Below, one piece after another: positions 48,922 through 57,859 of a DNA stretch of 64,000 bases. Positions within the stretch are counted from its first letter, which is position 1. Every line of letters starts with the position of its first letter. A program made the position numbers and the translations under genes. The notes beneath the pieces are model-generated. The model ran no database searches and was not told the origin of the DNA. It worked only from the letters and a program-made list of their open reading frames with translations. Source of the DNA: Micromonospora noduli (lineage in GTDB: Bacteria > Actinomycetota > Actinomycetes > Mycobacteriales > Micromonosporaceae). The DNA lies in the NCBI RefSeq assembly GCF_003264365.1, contig NZ_PYAK01000006.1:1-64000 (forward strand), in the 5' to 3' direction.

Positions 48922-49392
48922 TTAAATGATCAAGAAGAGACGGTCGGCGGGGTCCACGACCGCCGCCAGCACCGCGCCCGGTACGAGCGCCGGATCGTCC
49001 GCGTGGATCGTGTCCGCCTCGAACGGGGTGAACCCCGGCCCACTGATTCGCAGGCGGAGCTCCAGCCCGGGATTTTCGCCGTCCAGGTGGTTCGCCACCG
49101 CGAGAATCTCCGCCATCGCGGCGACGCCAGCCGCGGCCAGCCGACGCGCGTCACGGCGCGAGCGGCCCACCACCCGCCAACCGAAGACGCCGAACCCGAC
49201 ACCGATGGCTGTCGCCAGGACGCCACCGACCAGCAGACCCCAGAAGTCGCTGGACGATCGCGGTGGGTCCAGCGTCACGGCGGCGACGAGCAGAACCGGT
49301 CCGGGTAGGCAGATGGCCAGGAACACGAGTCGGCTGAGCAGCGCGCCGATCGGACCGACGCGCGCTTCCGCTTCGCGAGGGGCACTCGTCAC
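48922..49392 (-). CDS. Small membrane protein, function unknown
   Basis: 156 aa. Two transmembrane helices (ALLSRLVFLAICLPGPVLLV, FWGLLVGGVLATAIGVGFGV), then a soluble domain (LELRLRISGPGFTPFEADTI, VPGAVLAAVVDPADRLFLI) reminiscent of the SHOCT-adjacent/DUF3592-like beta domains that hug the membrane. GTG 49392 is 6 nt after TACGGT (49399-49404), suggesting a leaderless start. No family is assigned with confidence. Confidence 0.68.
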   Translation of the reverse strand: MTSAPREAEARVGPIGALLSRLVFLAICLPGPVLLVAAVTLDPPRSSSDFWGLLVGGVLATAIGVGFGVFGWRVVGRSRRDARRLAAAGVAAMAEILAVANHLDGENPGLELRLRISGPGFTPFEADTIHADDPALVPGAVLAAVVDPADRLFLII

Positions 49393-49548
49393 CCTCGCAC
49401 CGTAGTGCAGCGGCTGGCTGGTTCACTCCTCCGTCCGGGCAGGGTCGGGGAGGGTGAATCCGTCCGCGCCGGCACGCGGGAACGCCCGATCCGCCGATCT
49501 GAACGAGTACGTCATGAAAGACTCGCCCGGCTGGCGGAAGGGGCGGGG

Positions 49549-50250
49549 ATGCAACCAACCTGGCTCGTAGCGCTCTCGTGGGCTTCGCTCGCGGTCGGCG
49601 TCGTCAGCTTCGCGGTCGTGCTGGCCGACACCTATTTCCGCGGAAACCGTCAGCCGGTCCGGGTCATGGAGATCGTCTGGCTGGTGACAGTCCTCTACAT
49701 CGGCCCGGCCGCTGTCCGCCTCTACTGGAACTGGGGCAGACCTGAGGCGTTCTCTCAACGGCGGCAGGAGGATCAACCGCGACGGCCCCGCCGGGGCATC
49801 GTCGTCACCCACGTGTCCCGCTGCGGCGCGCACTGCGCTCTCGGGTTCATCGTCGCCGAGGTCGCCCTGTACGCCGTGAGATTCGACCCGGCCGAGGACC
49901 CGCTGTGGGTCGCCTACGCCGGCGACTACCTGACGGCGGTGACGATCGCCGTGCTCTTCCGGTACTTCGCCGGGCCGGGTCGCAGCCTGACGAAGGTCTG
50001 GCACGCACTGTCGAGCGTCGGCAGGATCGAGCTGCTGACCATCACCGTGTTCGAGGTGGCGTTGTTCGTGTGGCTGACCCTCGCGCATCGGGTGGTCTTT
50101 CCGGAGCTACACCTGCGACCCGACAGCCCGACGTTCTGGTTCGCCGGTCAGCTCGGGCTGATAGCCGGCTTCGTCGCGGCCTGGCCCACCGCCTCCTGGC
50201 AGCTCGGCCGAAGGCTGAGGTTCGAGCCGCGCCGACTCCCCTACGACTGA
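49549..50250 (+). CDS. DUF4396 membrane protein
   Basis: 233 aa, five to six transmembrane helices. The family motif appears as VVTHVSRCGAHCALGFIVAE (CGAxCxLG), with conserved cysteines that might bind metal. Start ATG 49549 follows GGAAGGGG. The DUF4396 family is often near heavy-metal genes; none is adjacent here. The 3' end is followed by a hairpin and the RAE element of rph. Confidence 0.78.
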   Translation: MQPTWLVALSWASLAVGVVSFAVVLADTYFRGNRQPVRVMEIVWLVTVLYIGPAAVRLYWNWGRPEAFSQRRQEDQPRRPRRGIVVTHVSRCGAHCALGFIVAEVALYAVRFDPAEDPLWVAYAGDYLTAVTIAVLFRYFAGPGRSLTKVWHALSSVGRIELLTITVFEVALFVWLTLAHRVVFPELHLRPDSPTFWFAGQLGLIAGFVAAWPTASWQLGRRLRFEPRRLPYD

Positions 50251-50310
50251 GCGGGGCCGGATCGCCGGCTCGGCTGCCCCGGCAAGGAACAAGCGGCACA
50301 AAAAACAAGC

Positions 50311-50334
50311 GGCAAGGAGATCACTCTCCCTGCC
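50311..50334 (+). terminator. Hairpin terminator after DUF4396 gene
   Basis: GGCAAGGAGA-TCAC-TCTCCCTGCC has one A-C mismatch. It is preceded by the direct repeat ACAAGCGGCA at 50289 and 50305. Confidence 0.5.
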
Positions 50335-50356
50335 ACTTCTAACGTATACCGCACCT

Positions 50357-50376
50357 GGGGGCTTGCGGCAAGACCC
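50357..50376. promoter_or_regulatory. Rifamycin-associated element (RAE)
   Basis: GGGGCTTGCGGCAAGACCCC matches the published RAE inverted repeat (GGGGCTTGCGGCAAGGCCCC as I recall it) with one substitution. RAE sites lie upstream of rifamycin-inactivating genes in actinobacteria and are needed for rifamycin-induced expression. Here it lies 58 bp before the rph start. Confidence 0.85.
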
Positions 50377-50434
50377 CGGTCGTGGCGCAGAATCGGCGGC
50401 CGGACCAGCACAAACGAGGTAACGGGGGCGCGAC

Positions 50435-53062
50435 GTGGGTGTGTTGTCGATGGACGGGGACCGCGGCGACCGGGCACCGTTGTTGGATCTTCGAGAGGTC
50501 GACGAGACGCAGGTGTCGGTCGTCGGCGGCAAGGCCGCGCACCTGGGCGCGCTGTCCCGGATCGACGGCATCCGGGTGCCGGCGGGGTTCTGCGTCACGA
50601 CGGCCGCCTTCGGGCGGATCATGGCGCAGGCGCCGTCGATCGACGATCGGCTCGATCAGCTGTCGCGCCTGAGCCCGGACGACCGGGAGGCGATTCGCAC
50701 GCTCAGCGCGGAGATCCGTCGCAGCGTCGAGGAGGTCCCGGTTCCGGGCGACCTGGCGGCCGCGATCACCAGCGCGCTCGCCCGGTTCGGCGAGCAGGCC
50801 GCCTACGCCGTGCGGTCCAGCGCGACGGCGGAGGACACGCCCACGGCGTCCTTCGCCGGCCAGCAGGATACCTACCTGAACGTGGTGGGGCCGGAGGCGA
50901 CCCTGCGGCACGTCAGCCGGTGCTGGGCGTCACTGTTCACCGAGCGGGCCGTCATCTACCGCCTGCGTAACGGCATCGACCACCGCAGCGTTCAGATGGC
51001 TGTTGTCGTACAGCAGATGGTTTTGCCGGATGCCTCCGGCATCCTGTTCACGGCGGACCCGGTGACGGGCAACCGGAAGGTCGCGACAGTGGACGCCAGC
51101 TTCGGCCTCGGCGAGGCCCTGGTGTCCGGCCTGGTGAACCCGGACGTCTTCACCGTGCGCGACGGCGAGGTCGTGGCCGGCACGGTCGCCGCGAAGCAGC
51201 GGGCCGTCACCGCGCTGCCCGGGGGCGGCACGCGAGAAGTGGCGATCGACAGGCAGCGGCAGGAGCAGCCGGCGCTGACGCGGGCGCAGGTGGTGCGACT
51301 CGTTCGGCTCGGGCGACGGATCGAGGCACACTTCGGCCGCCCGCAGGACATCGAGTGGTGCATGGTCGACGACGACTTCCAGATCGTGCAGAGCCGGCCG
51401 ATCACCACGCTGTTCCCCATCCCGGCGGCCGATGACCAGGAGAACCACGTCTATCTCTCCGTCGGTCACCAGCAGATGATGACCGACGCCATGCGGCCGC
51501 TGGGTCTCTCCATGTGGCGGTTGACGGCCATCGCCCAGATGCTGGAGGCCGGCGGGAGGTTGTTCGTCGACGCCACCCGGCTGCTTGCCTCACCCACGAG
51601 CCGCGCCGGTTTCCTGAACCTGGCGGGCAAGTCCGATCCGCTGATGAGGGACGCGCTGGAGACCCTGATCGACCGCGGGGACTTCGTTCCGACGCTCCCG
51701 GACACCGGCGAGCCCGGCAGACCGACGACCGGCGGCGCGTCCACCTCGATCGAGACCGACCCGGCCATCGTCACCGAGCTGATCGAGCGCAGCGAGGCGT
51801 CCATCGCCGCCCTGCGGCGCGACATCGCGCCGGTGACCGGTACGGCGCTGTTCGACTTCCTGCTGGAGGCCTTCCAGGAGCACAAGCGGGTCCTCGGCGA
51901 TCCGCTGAACATGCAGGCGATCATGGCCGGCATGGAGGCCACCTGGTGGCTCAACGACCGGCTGCACGAGTGGCTGGGCGAGAAGAACGCCGCGGACACC
52001 CTCACCCTGTCCGCCCCCGGCAACATCACGTCGGAGATGGGGCTGGCGCTGCTCGACGTCGCCGACGTGATCCGTCCGTATCCGGAGGTGGTGGCGTTCC
52101 TGCAAGGCGCGCACGACGACTTCCTCGACGAGCTGCCGAAGGTCGCGGGCGGGGCCGAGGCGCGCGCCGCCATCGAGGCGTACCTCGACCGGTACGGCAT
52201 GCGCTGCGTCGGCGAGATCGACATCACCCGGCCGCGGTGGAGCGAACGCCCCAGCACGCTGGTGCCCGTGCTGCTGGACAACATCAAGCTCTTCGAGCCG
52301 GGCGCGGCCCGGCGGCGCTTCGAGCAGGGTCAGCAGCAGGCGCAGCAGAAGGCGCAGGAGGTGTTGACGCGCCTGCGGGCGTTGCCGGACGGGGAGCAGA
52401 AGGCCGACGAGACCGCGCGGATGATCGACCGGGTGCGGACCTTCATCGGCTACCGGGAGTACCCGAAGTACGACATCATCAGCCGCTACTTCATCTACAA
52501 GCAGGCCCTGCTGGCAGAGGCCGAGCGCCTGGTACGCGCCGGGGTGCTCACCGAGACCGAAGATGTCTTCTACCTCACGTTCCAGGAGTTCCACGAGGCC
52601 GCGCGCACGCACCGGGTGGACGACGAGCTGATCCGGCAGCGCCGGGACGCGTTCCGGTCCTACCAGGCGCTCACCCCGCCCCGGGTGCTGACCTCCGACG
52701 GCGAGGCGATCACCGGGGCGTACCGACGCGACGACGTGCCCGCCGGCGCCCTGGCCGGTGTGCCGGTGTCCGCCGGGACGGTCGAAGGACGCGCCCGCGT
52801 CATCCTGGACATGGCGCAGGCCGACCTCGAAGCGGGTGACATCCTCGTCACCGCCCACACGGACCCCAGCTGGACGCCCCTGTTCGTCGGTATCGCCGGC
52901 CTGGTGACAGAGGTCGGCGGGTTGATGACGCACGGCGCGGTGATCGCGAGGGAGTATGGCCTGCCGGCTGTCGTCAGCGTGCTCGACGCCACCCGGCTGA
53001 TCCGCGACGGGCAGCGGATCCGCGTGCACGGCAGCGACGGGTACGTCGAGATCCTGCCCTGA
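50435..53062 (+). CDS. rph: Rifamycin-inactivating phosphotransferase
   Basis: 875 aa, typical for Rph. The N-terminal ATP-grasp domain includes [20 protein letters not shown], the central part is the rifampin-binding region, and the C-terminal swivelling domain carries the phosphohistidine in [18 protein letters not shown] (His ~833). The enzyme transfers the beta phosphate of ATP to the ansa-chain hydroxyl of rifamycins. It differs from PEP synthase by the dedicated middle domain. GTG 50435 follows GGGGG; alternatives are close downstream (GTG 50441, ATG 50450). The RAE upstream strongly supports the assignment. Confidence 0.9.
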   Translation: MGVLSMDGDRGDRAPLLDLREVDETQVSVVGGKAAHLGALSRIDGIRVPAGFCVTTAAFGRIMAQAPSIDDRLDQLSRLSPDDREAIRTLSAEIRRSVEEVPVPGDLAAAITSALARFGEQAAYAVRSSATAEDTPTASFAGQQDTYLNVVGPEATLRHVSRCWASLFTERAVIYRLRNGIDHRSVQMAVVVQQMVLPDASGILFTADPVTGNRKVATVDASFGLGEALVSGLVNPDVFTVRDGEVVAGTVAAKQRAVTALPGGGTREVAIDRQRQEQPALTRAQVVRLVRLGRRIEAHFGRPQDIEWCMVDDDFQIVQSRPITTLFPIPAADDQENHVYLSVGHQQMMTDAMRPLGLSMWRLTAIAQMLEAGGRLFVDATRLLASPTSRAGFLNLAGKSDPLMRDALETLIDRGDFVPTLPDTGEPGRPTTGGASTSIETDPAIVTELIERSEASIAALRRDIAPVTGTALFDFLLEAFQEHKRVLGDPLNMQAIMAGMEATWWLNDRLHEWLGEKNAADTLTLSAPGNITSEMGLALLDVADVIRPYPEVVAFLQGAHDDFLDELPKVAGGAEARAAIEAYLDRYGMRCVGEIDITRPRWSERPSTLVPVLLDNIKLFEPGAARRRFEQGQQQAQQKAQEVLTRLRALPDGEQKADETARMIDRVRTFIGYREYPKYDIISRYFIYKQALLAEAERLVRAGVLTETEDVFYLTFQEFHEAARTHRVDDELIRQRRDAFRSYQALTPPRVLTSDGEAITGAYRRDDVPAGALAGVPVSAGTVEGRARVILDMAQADLEAGDILVTAHTDPSWTPLFVGIAGLVTEVGGLMTHGAVIAREYGLPAVVSVLDATRLIRDGQRIRVHGSDGYVEILP

Positions 53063-53088
53063 CCGGCGGCGTTACAGGAGGAACGACG

Positions 53089-54012
53089 ATGGCGGTTTCG
53101 GTCCTACGGCTGACGATCTGGGTGGCCACGGCGTCGACAGTGGTGTCGCTGGCGGGGTGCGGCAGCGGCGGCGAGGCGACCGGGGCGCGGACGACGCCGA
53201 GCCCGGAGGTGACGCTCGCCCCGTCGCTGGCCCCCGATCAGGAGTTCCGGCGGTTGGAGGAGCAGTTCGGGGCACGACTCGGGATCCACGCCGTCGACAC
53301 GGGCACCGGCCGCACTGTGGAGTACCGCGCCGACGAGCGGTTCGCGTACGCCTCGACGTGGAAGGCCCTCGCTGCCGCCGAGGTGCTCGACGGCACCACC
53401 GACGCCCAACTGGATCGCGTGGTGCGGTACTCGGCGCGGGACCTGGTGGCGCACTCCCCCATCACGGAGAAGCACGTCGGTGAGGGCATGAGTCTGCGTG
53501 CCCTCGCCGACGCCGCCGTGCGCTACAGCGACAACACGGCCGGCAACCTGCTGCTGCGCCACCTTGGCGGACCGGCGGGGTTCGAGGCGAAGCTGCGCGC
53601 GCTCGGCGACACGGTCACCGACGTCGCCCGCTACGAGACCGCGCTGAACGAGGGAACACCGGGCGACAAGCGGGACACCAGCACAGCGCGGGCCCTGGCC
53701 GGCGACCTCCGGGCGTACACCGTGGGGGTTGCCCTGGAACCGGCGGACCGTGACGTGCTGCGCGGCTGGCTGCGGGGCAACACCACCGGCGCGGCGCTGG
53801 TCCGCGCCGAGGTGCCGGCCGGCTGGGTGGTCGGGGACAAGACCGGGACCGGCGGGTACGGCACCCGCAACGACATCGCGGTGATCTGGCCGCCTGACCG
53901 GGCCCCGATCGTGCTCGCCGTGCTGTCCAGCCGCGACAGGAAGGACGCCACCCCCGACGACGCCGTCATCGCCCAGGCCACCCGCGTGGTCGTCGCCCAA
54001 CTGGGAGCATGA
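53089..54012 (+). CDS. bla: Class A beta-lactamase, lipoprotein
   Basis: 307 aa. The lipobox SLAGC (Cys24) anchors it to the outer membrane face. All class A motifs are present: Ser89-x-x-Lys92 (ASTWKA), Ser147-Asp148-Asn149 (YSDNTAGN), Glu183-x-x-Leu-Asn187 (ETALNEG) and Lys251-Thr-Gly (GDKTGTG). It hydrolyses beta-lactams. CAGGAGGAACG precedes ATG 53089, only 26 bp after rph, with no hairpin between them, so both are likely transcribed from the RAE-linked promoter. Confidence 0.93.
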   Translation: MAVSVLRLTIWVATASTVVSLAGCGSGGEATGARTTPSPEVTLAPSLAPDQEFRRLEEQFGARLGIHAVDTGTGRTVEYRADERFAYASTWKALAAAEVLDGTTDAQLDRVVRYSARDLVAHSPITEKHVGEGMSLRALADAAVRYSDNTAGNLLLRHLGGPAGFEAKLRALGDTVTDVARYETALNEGTPGDKRDTSTARALAGDLRAYTVGVALEPADRDVLRGWLRGNTTGAALVRAEVPAGWVVGDKTGTGGYGTRNDIAVIWPPDRAPIVLAVLSSRDRKDATPDDAVIAQATRVVVAQLGA

Positions 54013-54017
54013 GCCCG

Positions 54018-54449
54018 TCAGGTCGCGGCGCGGCTGTCGTACGAGGTCTGGTGGCGGCGGATCTCGGCGTGGTGGTCGGCGGACCAGGCCGCCAGGGCCA
54101 GGACCGTGGAGAGTAGCGACCTGCCCAGGTCGGTGAGGGCGTACTCGACGCGGGGCGGCACCTCGGGGTACGACGTCCGGGTGACGAGGCCGGTGCGCTG
54201 GAGGTGTTTCAGGGTCAGCGTGAGCATGCGCTGGGAGATACCGGGGATCGCGTCGCCCAGGTCCGAGTAGCGGACAGGGCCGTCGGCGAGCGTGCCGATG
54301 ATCAGCACGCTCCACTTGTCGCCGACGAGGTCCAGGACCTCCCGGATGAAGTCGGCGTCCTCGTCGTTCCAGTGCGCGCAGGGCCCCGGAGCGGCTCGGA
54401 CGTTGCCCCGGACGTTGGTGCGTCTGCGCCGAAGATCTCCTGCGCTCAT
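54018..54449 (-). CDS. HxlR-type winged-helix regulator
   Basis: 143 aa. HxlR family features are VLDLVGDKWSVLIIGTLADG, VRYSDLGDAIPGISQRMLTL and LVTRTSYPEVPPRVEYALTD. There is no extra domain. GGAGGGG precedes ATG 54449 (GTG 54458 is an alternative). It diverges from a DsbA-like oxidoreductase gene, the probable target. The HTH may sense reactive electrophiles, as other HxlR regulators do. The 3' end is 5 bp from bla on the other strand. Confidence 0.88.
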   Translation of the reverse strand: MSAGDLRRRRTNVRGNVRAAPGPCAHWNDEDADFIREVLDLVGDKWSVLIIGTLADGPVRYSDLGDAIPGISQRMLTLTLKHLQRTGLVTRTSYPEVPPRVEYALTDLGRSLLSTVLALAAWSADHHAEIRRHQTSYDSRAAT

Positions 54450-54564
54450 CCCCGTCACCCCTCCGCGTAGCCCGCGCTACGCACATGAATGTACCTTTTG
54501 TGGCCCTCCGATTCTGATGCATCATGGCGCTACGAACAAGAAGTGAGAATCACTGAGGAGCACC

Positions 54565-55284
54565 ATGAAGATCGAGTTCTGGTCGGACATCGTCTGCCCG
54601 TACTGCGGGCTGATGGACCACCGGCTCCACCGGGCCCTGAACCGGCTCCCGTACGGCGATCAGGTGCGGGTGATCCACCGGTCGTTCCAGCTCCATCCCG
54701 ACCTGCCCCGCGCGGGGGTCAGTCAGCGGGAGTTGATCACGATGGCGGGGACTCCCGCGACAACCGTCGACCGGGTCCTGCGGCCCATCGAGCGGGCTGC
54801 CGAGGCGGAGGGTCTGACGCCCTACCACGCGGTGGACCGCACCCTCGGGCCGACGGATTTCGCCCACGAACTGCTCGCCTACGCGACCGACCAGGGGCGC
54901 GGCGCCGAGACCTGGACGGCGATGTTCCGCGCGCACTTCGGGCAGGCCCGCAAGCTGTGGACCGTCGAGGAGGTGCTCCACTTCGCCGCCGAGGTGGGCC
55001 TGGACCACGACGAAGCCGCCGACGCCCTGCGAAGCCGCCGCTACCGGGCCCGCGTGGCGGCCGACCAGCGCGAGGCACAGCGCCTCGGGGCACGCGGCGC
55101 GCCGTTCCTCGTCTTCGACGGCCGCTTCGCCGTTCCCGGGGCGATCGGCCTCGACGACCTGCTCGCGGTCATCGACAAAGCGTGGGCCGAGAGCCACCCG
55201 ACGCCGCAGGCGCTGCCGATTGTCGGTGCGGCCGAGGGCATGTGCGCCCCGGACGGGTGCGCGGTGCCCGACCGCACCACCTGA
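54565..55284 (+). CDS. DsbA family (FrnE-like) oxidoreductase
   Basis: 239 aa, thioredoxin fold with an inserted helical domain. The active site is CPYC (Cys11, Cys14) in FWSDIVCPYCGLMDH, and the cis-Pro loop is GARGAPFLVFDGRFAVPGA. A C-terminal CxxxxC (MCAPDGCAVP) may form an extra redox pair. There is no signal peptide, so it is cytosolic, like FrnE, which reduces or isomerises disulfides under stress. GAGGAGC precedes ATG 54565. Likely controlled by the divergent HxlR protein; TGATGCATCA (54515-54524) is a candidate operator. Confidence 0.88.
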   Translation: MKIEFWSDIVCPYCGLMDHRLHRALNRLPYGDQVRVIHRSFQLHPDLPRAGVSQRELITMAGTPATTVDRVLRPIERAAEAEGLTPYHAVDRTLGPTDFAHELLAYATDQGRGAETWTAMFRAHFGQARKLWTVEEVLHFAAEVGLDHDEAADALRSRRYRARVAADQREAQRLGARGAPFLVFDGRFAVPGAIGLDDLLAVIDKAWAESHPTPQALPIVGAAEGMCAPDGCAVPDRTT

Positions 55285-55289
55285 GCCCG

Positions 55290-55856
55290 TCAGGCGGGGC
55301 GGTACTTCAGCAGGACGACCCCGGAGGGGAAGGGTTCGGCGGACACCAACTCCAGCCGTGCCGGCGGCTGACCACCCTCGAACAGCGCCCTACCCTGGCG
55401 GAGGAACACGGGATGCACCAGGAGGTGCAGCTCGTCGATGAGTCGGAGATCGGCGAGGGACCGGACCAGTGTGAGACTGCCGTAGACCACTATGTCGCCG
55501 CCGGCCTCACGCTTGATTTCGGTGATCTCGGCGGGGTCGAGGTGTGTGAGCCGCCGGGTGTTCGTCCAGGTGGCGGTGTTTTCCGAGGCGGAGACGACGA
55601 TCTTGTCCAGCGCGTCGAGGCGTTGGGCATACCCCCGCACGGCGTCCGGTTGGTCGGGGTCCTGGGCGGTCGACGGCCAGTGGCCGGCGAAGTCCGCGTG
55701 CGTGATCCGGCCCAGCATCAGGCTGCCGGCGTTGTCCACCAGGGCCCGCTCGTACTTTTGCAGGTGTTCGTCGACCAGCAGCCAGTCCATCTCGTCGTCG
55801 GGGCCGGCGACGAAGCCGTCCACCGTGGTCCACATCGACACGACAATCTTGCGCAA
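55290..55856 (-). CDS. Dihydrofolate reductase family protein (RibD C-terminal-like)
   Basis: 188 aa from TTG 55856, which has GAGGA at 5-nt spacing; ATG 55874 has no ribosome site. The fold is marked by RKIVVSMWTTVDGFVAGPDD, LMLGRITHADFAGHW and IVVYGSLTLVRSLADLRLID. This family (YyaP-like) reduces pteridine/flavin-type or unknown substrates with NADPH and is not a housekeeping DHFR. Convergent with the DsbA gene. Confidence 0.85.
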   Translation of the reverse strand: MRKIVVSMWTTVDGFVAGPDDEMDWLLVDEHLQKYERALVDNAGSLMLGRITHADFAGHWPSTAQDPDQPDAVRGYAQRLDALDKIVVSASENTATWTNTRRLTHLDPAEITEIKREAGGDIVVYGSLTLVRSLADLRLIDELHLLVHPVFLRQGRALFEGGQPPARLELVSAEPFPSGVVLLKYRPA

Positions 55857-55915
55857 CGTTGTCCTCGCCTTCATGGTGTGGTGAGCCCCGGGTGCCCGGG
55901 TCCTCGGCGTGCTGG

Positions 55916-56413
55916 TTACTGGCCGCCGCCGAGCGCGGCTCGGACGGGTTGCGGCGTACGAGCCGGGAACCGCTCCTTGAAGTCGACGACGCCGACCCAG
56001 GTGGGGCGTAGGCCGATCCGGACCATCCGCAGGCCCGACTGGTCGATCGCCGCCAGGTAGGCGTTGACCATCTCGTCGCCCATTCCCGCGCGCTGGATGG
56101 TGGCGTACTCCGGCAGGACGCCCTCGACCTCGGTCAGGGTGACCGTGCCGCGCAGCATGAGCACCTCCGGAAGGCCGTCGGCGGTGTCGATGCAGACCGC
56201 CACGTCCGGCCGGGCGCTCAGGTCACGGATCTTGTACGTGCCGGCGAACGCACCGACGACCAGTTCGTCGCCGGTCCACAGGATGTTCACCGGGATCAGC
56301 CGCGGCGTGCCGTCCCTGCTGGTGTAGGCGAGGCGCGCCACCAGGGACGCGGCGAGCAGACGCCAGGCCAACGGGGTGTCCAGCAGTTTCACGTCACCTT
56401 GCGGCAGGCTCAT
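55916..56413 (-). CDS. Pyridoxamine 5'-phosphate oxidase family protein
   Basis: 165 aa, split-barrel fold: RLAYTSRDGTPRLIPVNILW, KIRDLSARPDVAVCIDTADG and MVRIGLRPTWVGVVDFKERF. It resembles F420- or FMN-dependent reductases of actinobacteria. ATG 56413 lies 7 nt after TAGCGT, so a leaderless transcript is inferred and GTG 56422 is rejected. The divergent HxlR-SCP2 regulator has operators overlapping this promoter. Confidence 0.85.
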   Translation of the reverse strand: MSLPQGDVKLLDTPLAWRLLAASLVARLAYTSRDGTPRLIPVNILWTGDELVVGAFAGTYKIRDLSARPDVAVCIDTADGLPEVLMLRGTVTLTEVEGVLPEYATIQRAGMGDEMVNAYLAAIDQSGLRMVRIGLRPTWVGVVDFKERFPARTPQPVRAALGGGQ

Positions 56414-56420
56414 GTGAGCC

Positions 56421-56449
56421 ACGCTAGGGGTCTAACTCCTAAAGAACAA
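56421..56449 (-). promoter_or_regulatory. Housekeeping-type promoter of the split-barrel oxidase gene
   Basis: Minus strand reads TTGTTC-N17-TAGCGT, 7 nt before ATG 56413. Both boxes and the spacing match the vegetative sigma consensus. Confidence 0.68.
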
Positions 56450-56470
56450 GTGATACTCCTAAATTAGGAT
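56435..56470. promoter_or_regulatory. ACTCCTAAA direct repeats, probable HxlR operator
   Basis: ACTCCTAAA at 56435 and 56455, exactly 20 bp apart (two helical turns). The second merges into the palindrome TCCTAAATTAGGA. The repeats overlap the -35 region of the leftward promoter and lie just upstream of the rightward one. Confidence 0.68.
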
Positions 56471-56475
56471 CCAGG

Positions 56476-56481
56476 TAGGGT
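56476..56481 (+). promoter_or_regulatory. -10 box of leaderless HxlR promoter
   Basis: TAGGGT, 7 nt before ATG 56489. Confidence 0.55.
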
Positions 56482-56488
56482 GGACGCC

Positions 56489-57163
56489 ATGAGCGGCATG
56501 CGTAGTTACGGAGATCCCTGCGGTGTCGCGCGTGGACTGGACATCATCGGCGAGCGGTGGGCGCTGCTGGTGGTACGCGACCTCCTGCTCGGCCCTCGGC
56601 GGTTCAACGACCTACTCGGAGGCCTACCCGGGGTGAGCCCGAACGTGCTGAGTCAGCGGCTGCGCCAGTTGACCGAGCACGGCGTAGTGCAGCGGCGGGA
56701 CCTGGGCCCGCCGACGCGGGTCCACCTCTACGAGCTGACCGAATGGGGCTGCGCCCTGGAGCCGATCCTCCTTCAGTTCGGGCGCTGGGGAAGCCAGTCT
56801 CCCCAACTTCCCGACGGCGCTCTCGGCATCGACTCCCTGCTGCTCAGCATCAAGGCCGCCTTCGATCCGGCGCGAGCCCCGGAACTCGCCGGCAGCTACG
56901 CGTTCCACATCGACTCGGATACGTACCTTGCCGACGTCGCGGACGAGACGGTGCAGCTCCGGCGCGGCACCACGTCCGAACCCGACGCGGCGCTCACCAC
57001 CGACCTCGACACCCTCCGGGCCGTCTGCGGCCAGGAGATCACCATGGCGGCGGCCGTGGAGTCCGGCGCCCTGCGGTTGAGCGGCGACGAGGACGCCAGG
57101 CGCCGCCTCACTGACCTGCTCCTGACCCCGTTCACGCCCGCACCCCAGCCCACCACGCCCTGA
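56489..57163 (+). CDS. HxlR-type regulator with C-terminal SCP2-like domain
   Basis: 224 aa. The winged helix is GLDIIGERWALLVVRDLLLG, FNDLLGGLPGVSPNVLSQRL and LYELTEWGCALEPILLQFGR. Residues ~110-220 are SCP2-like (LLLSIKAAFDPARAPELAGS, GALRLSGDEDARRRLTDLLL), a common actinobacterial fusion in which a lipid-like ligand probably tunes DNA binding. ATG 56489 is leaderless (TAGGGT at 7 nt). It diverges from the split-barrel oxidase and probably regulates it and itself. Confidence 0.9.
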   Translation: MSGMRSYGDPCGVARGLDIIGERWALLVVRDLLLGPRRFNDLLGGLPGVSPNVLSQRLRQLTEHGVVQRRDLGPPTRVHLYELTEWGCALEPILLQFGRWGSQSPQLPDGALGIDSLLLSIKAAFDPARAPELAGSYAFHIDSDTYLADVADETVQLRRGTTSEPDAALTTDLDTLRAVCGQEITMAAAVESGALRLSGDEDARRRLTDLLLTPFTPAPQPTTP

Positions 57164-57184
57164 CGACCGGCGATCCGCCCCTCG

Positions 57185-57754
57185 TCACCCTCGGCGTGGG
57201 CTGACTCCCGCCACCGTCAGGTCGAGCAGTCGGGCGGCGTCGGCGGCAGGATCGGCGTGGTGCTCCGTGGCCAACGCGATGCCGGTGATCAGCGCGAGCA
57301 GATCGGTGATGGTCACGTCTGGTGCCACCGCGCCGGCCATCGCGGCCCGGCGGACGAGTGGTTCGCCCGCCTCGGTGAGCTGCGCGGTGGCGCAGTGCTC
57401 GTGCGCCTCCGTGGGGCTGGCCGTGCAGTCGCGGGTCAGCGCGATGGCCAGGCCTCTGATGGTGGCGACGTTCCCGTTGACAGCGGCGAGCCAGTCCAGC
57501 AGCGCGGCCCGCGCGTCGGCGGCGTCGGACAGCTCGCGGGCGCGGGCGCTTAGGTTCTCGATCACGCCGCGGAAGACGGCGTCCAGCAGCGCGTGACGGC
57601 TGGGGAAGTGTCGGCGCACGGTGGCCGAGCCGACTCCGGCGATGCGCGCGATCTGCTCCAGGGACGCGTCGGCACCGTGCGCGGCGATCTCCTGCTCGGC
57701 CACGGCCAGCAGGCGCGCGTAGTTGCGCCGGGCGTCCGCTCGCTGGCTGGACAT
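57185..57754 (-). CDS. TetR family transcriptional regulator
   Basis: 189 aa. The N-terminal HTH is DASLEQIARIAGVGSATVRR with HFPSRHALLDAVF, and the C-terminal ligand-binding part is helical (RGLAIALTRDCTASPTEAHE). AGGTGATGCC precedes ATG 57754. It diverges from an NmrA-like gene, and two palindromic operators sit between them, so it very likely represses that gene. Confidence 0.92.
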   Translation of the reverse strand: MSSQRADARRNYARLLAVAEQEIAAHGADASLEQIARIAGVGSATVRRHFPSRHALLDAVFRGVIENLSARARELSDAADARAALLDWLAAVNGNVATIRGLAIALTRDCTASPTEAHEHCATAQLTEAGEPLVRRAAMAGAVAPDVTITDLLALITGIALATEHHADPAADAARLLDLTVAGVSPRRG

Positions 57755-57772
57755 GGCATCACCTCACGGTTG

Positions 57773-57800
57773 CTAAGTGGCGGGGTCCGCCGTATCTTAG
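57773..57800. promoter_or_regulatory. TetR operator 1 (imperfect palindrome)
   Basis: CTAAG-TGGCGG-GGT-CCGCC-GTAT-CTTAG, imperfect outer and inner arms, adjacent to the TetR start. Confidence 0.6.
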
Positions 57801-57806
57801 CGAAGC

Positions 57807-57831
57807 ATAAACGGCGGGCCCCGCCGTTTAT
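57807..57831. promoter_or_regulatory. TetR operator 2 (perfect 25-bp palindrome)
   Basis: ATAAACGGCGGG-C-CCCGCCGTTTAT, 12-bp perfect arms. Its GGCGG core repeats that of operator 1. It lies 28 bp before the NmrA-like ATG. Confidence 0.82.
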
Positions 57832-57859
57832 CGTTCAGCCCCGTGACAGGAGACTCCGC

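Noticed and set aside
50435..53062. Annotation as phosphoenolpyruvate synthase
   Set aside because: Domain order is shared, but the middle region, length and upstream RAE point to rifamycin phosphotransferase.
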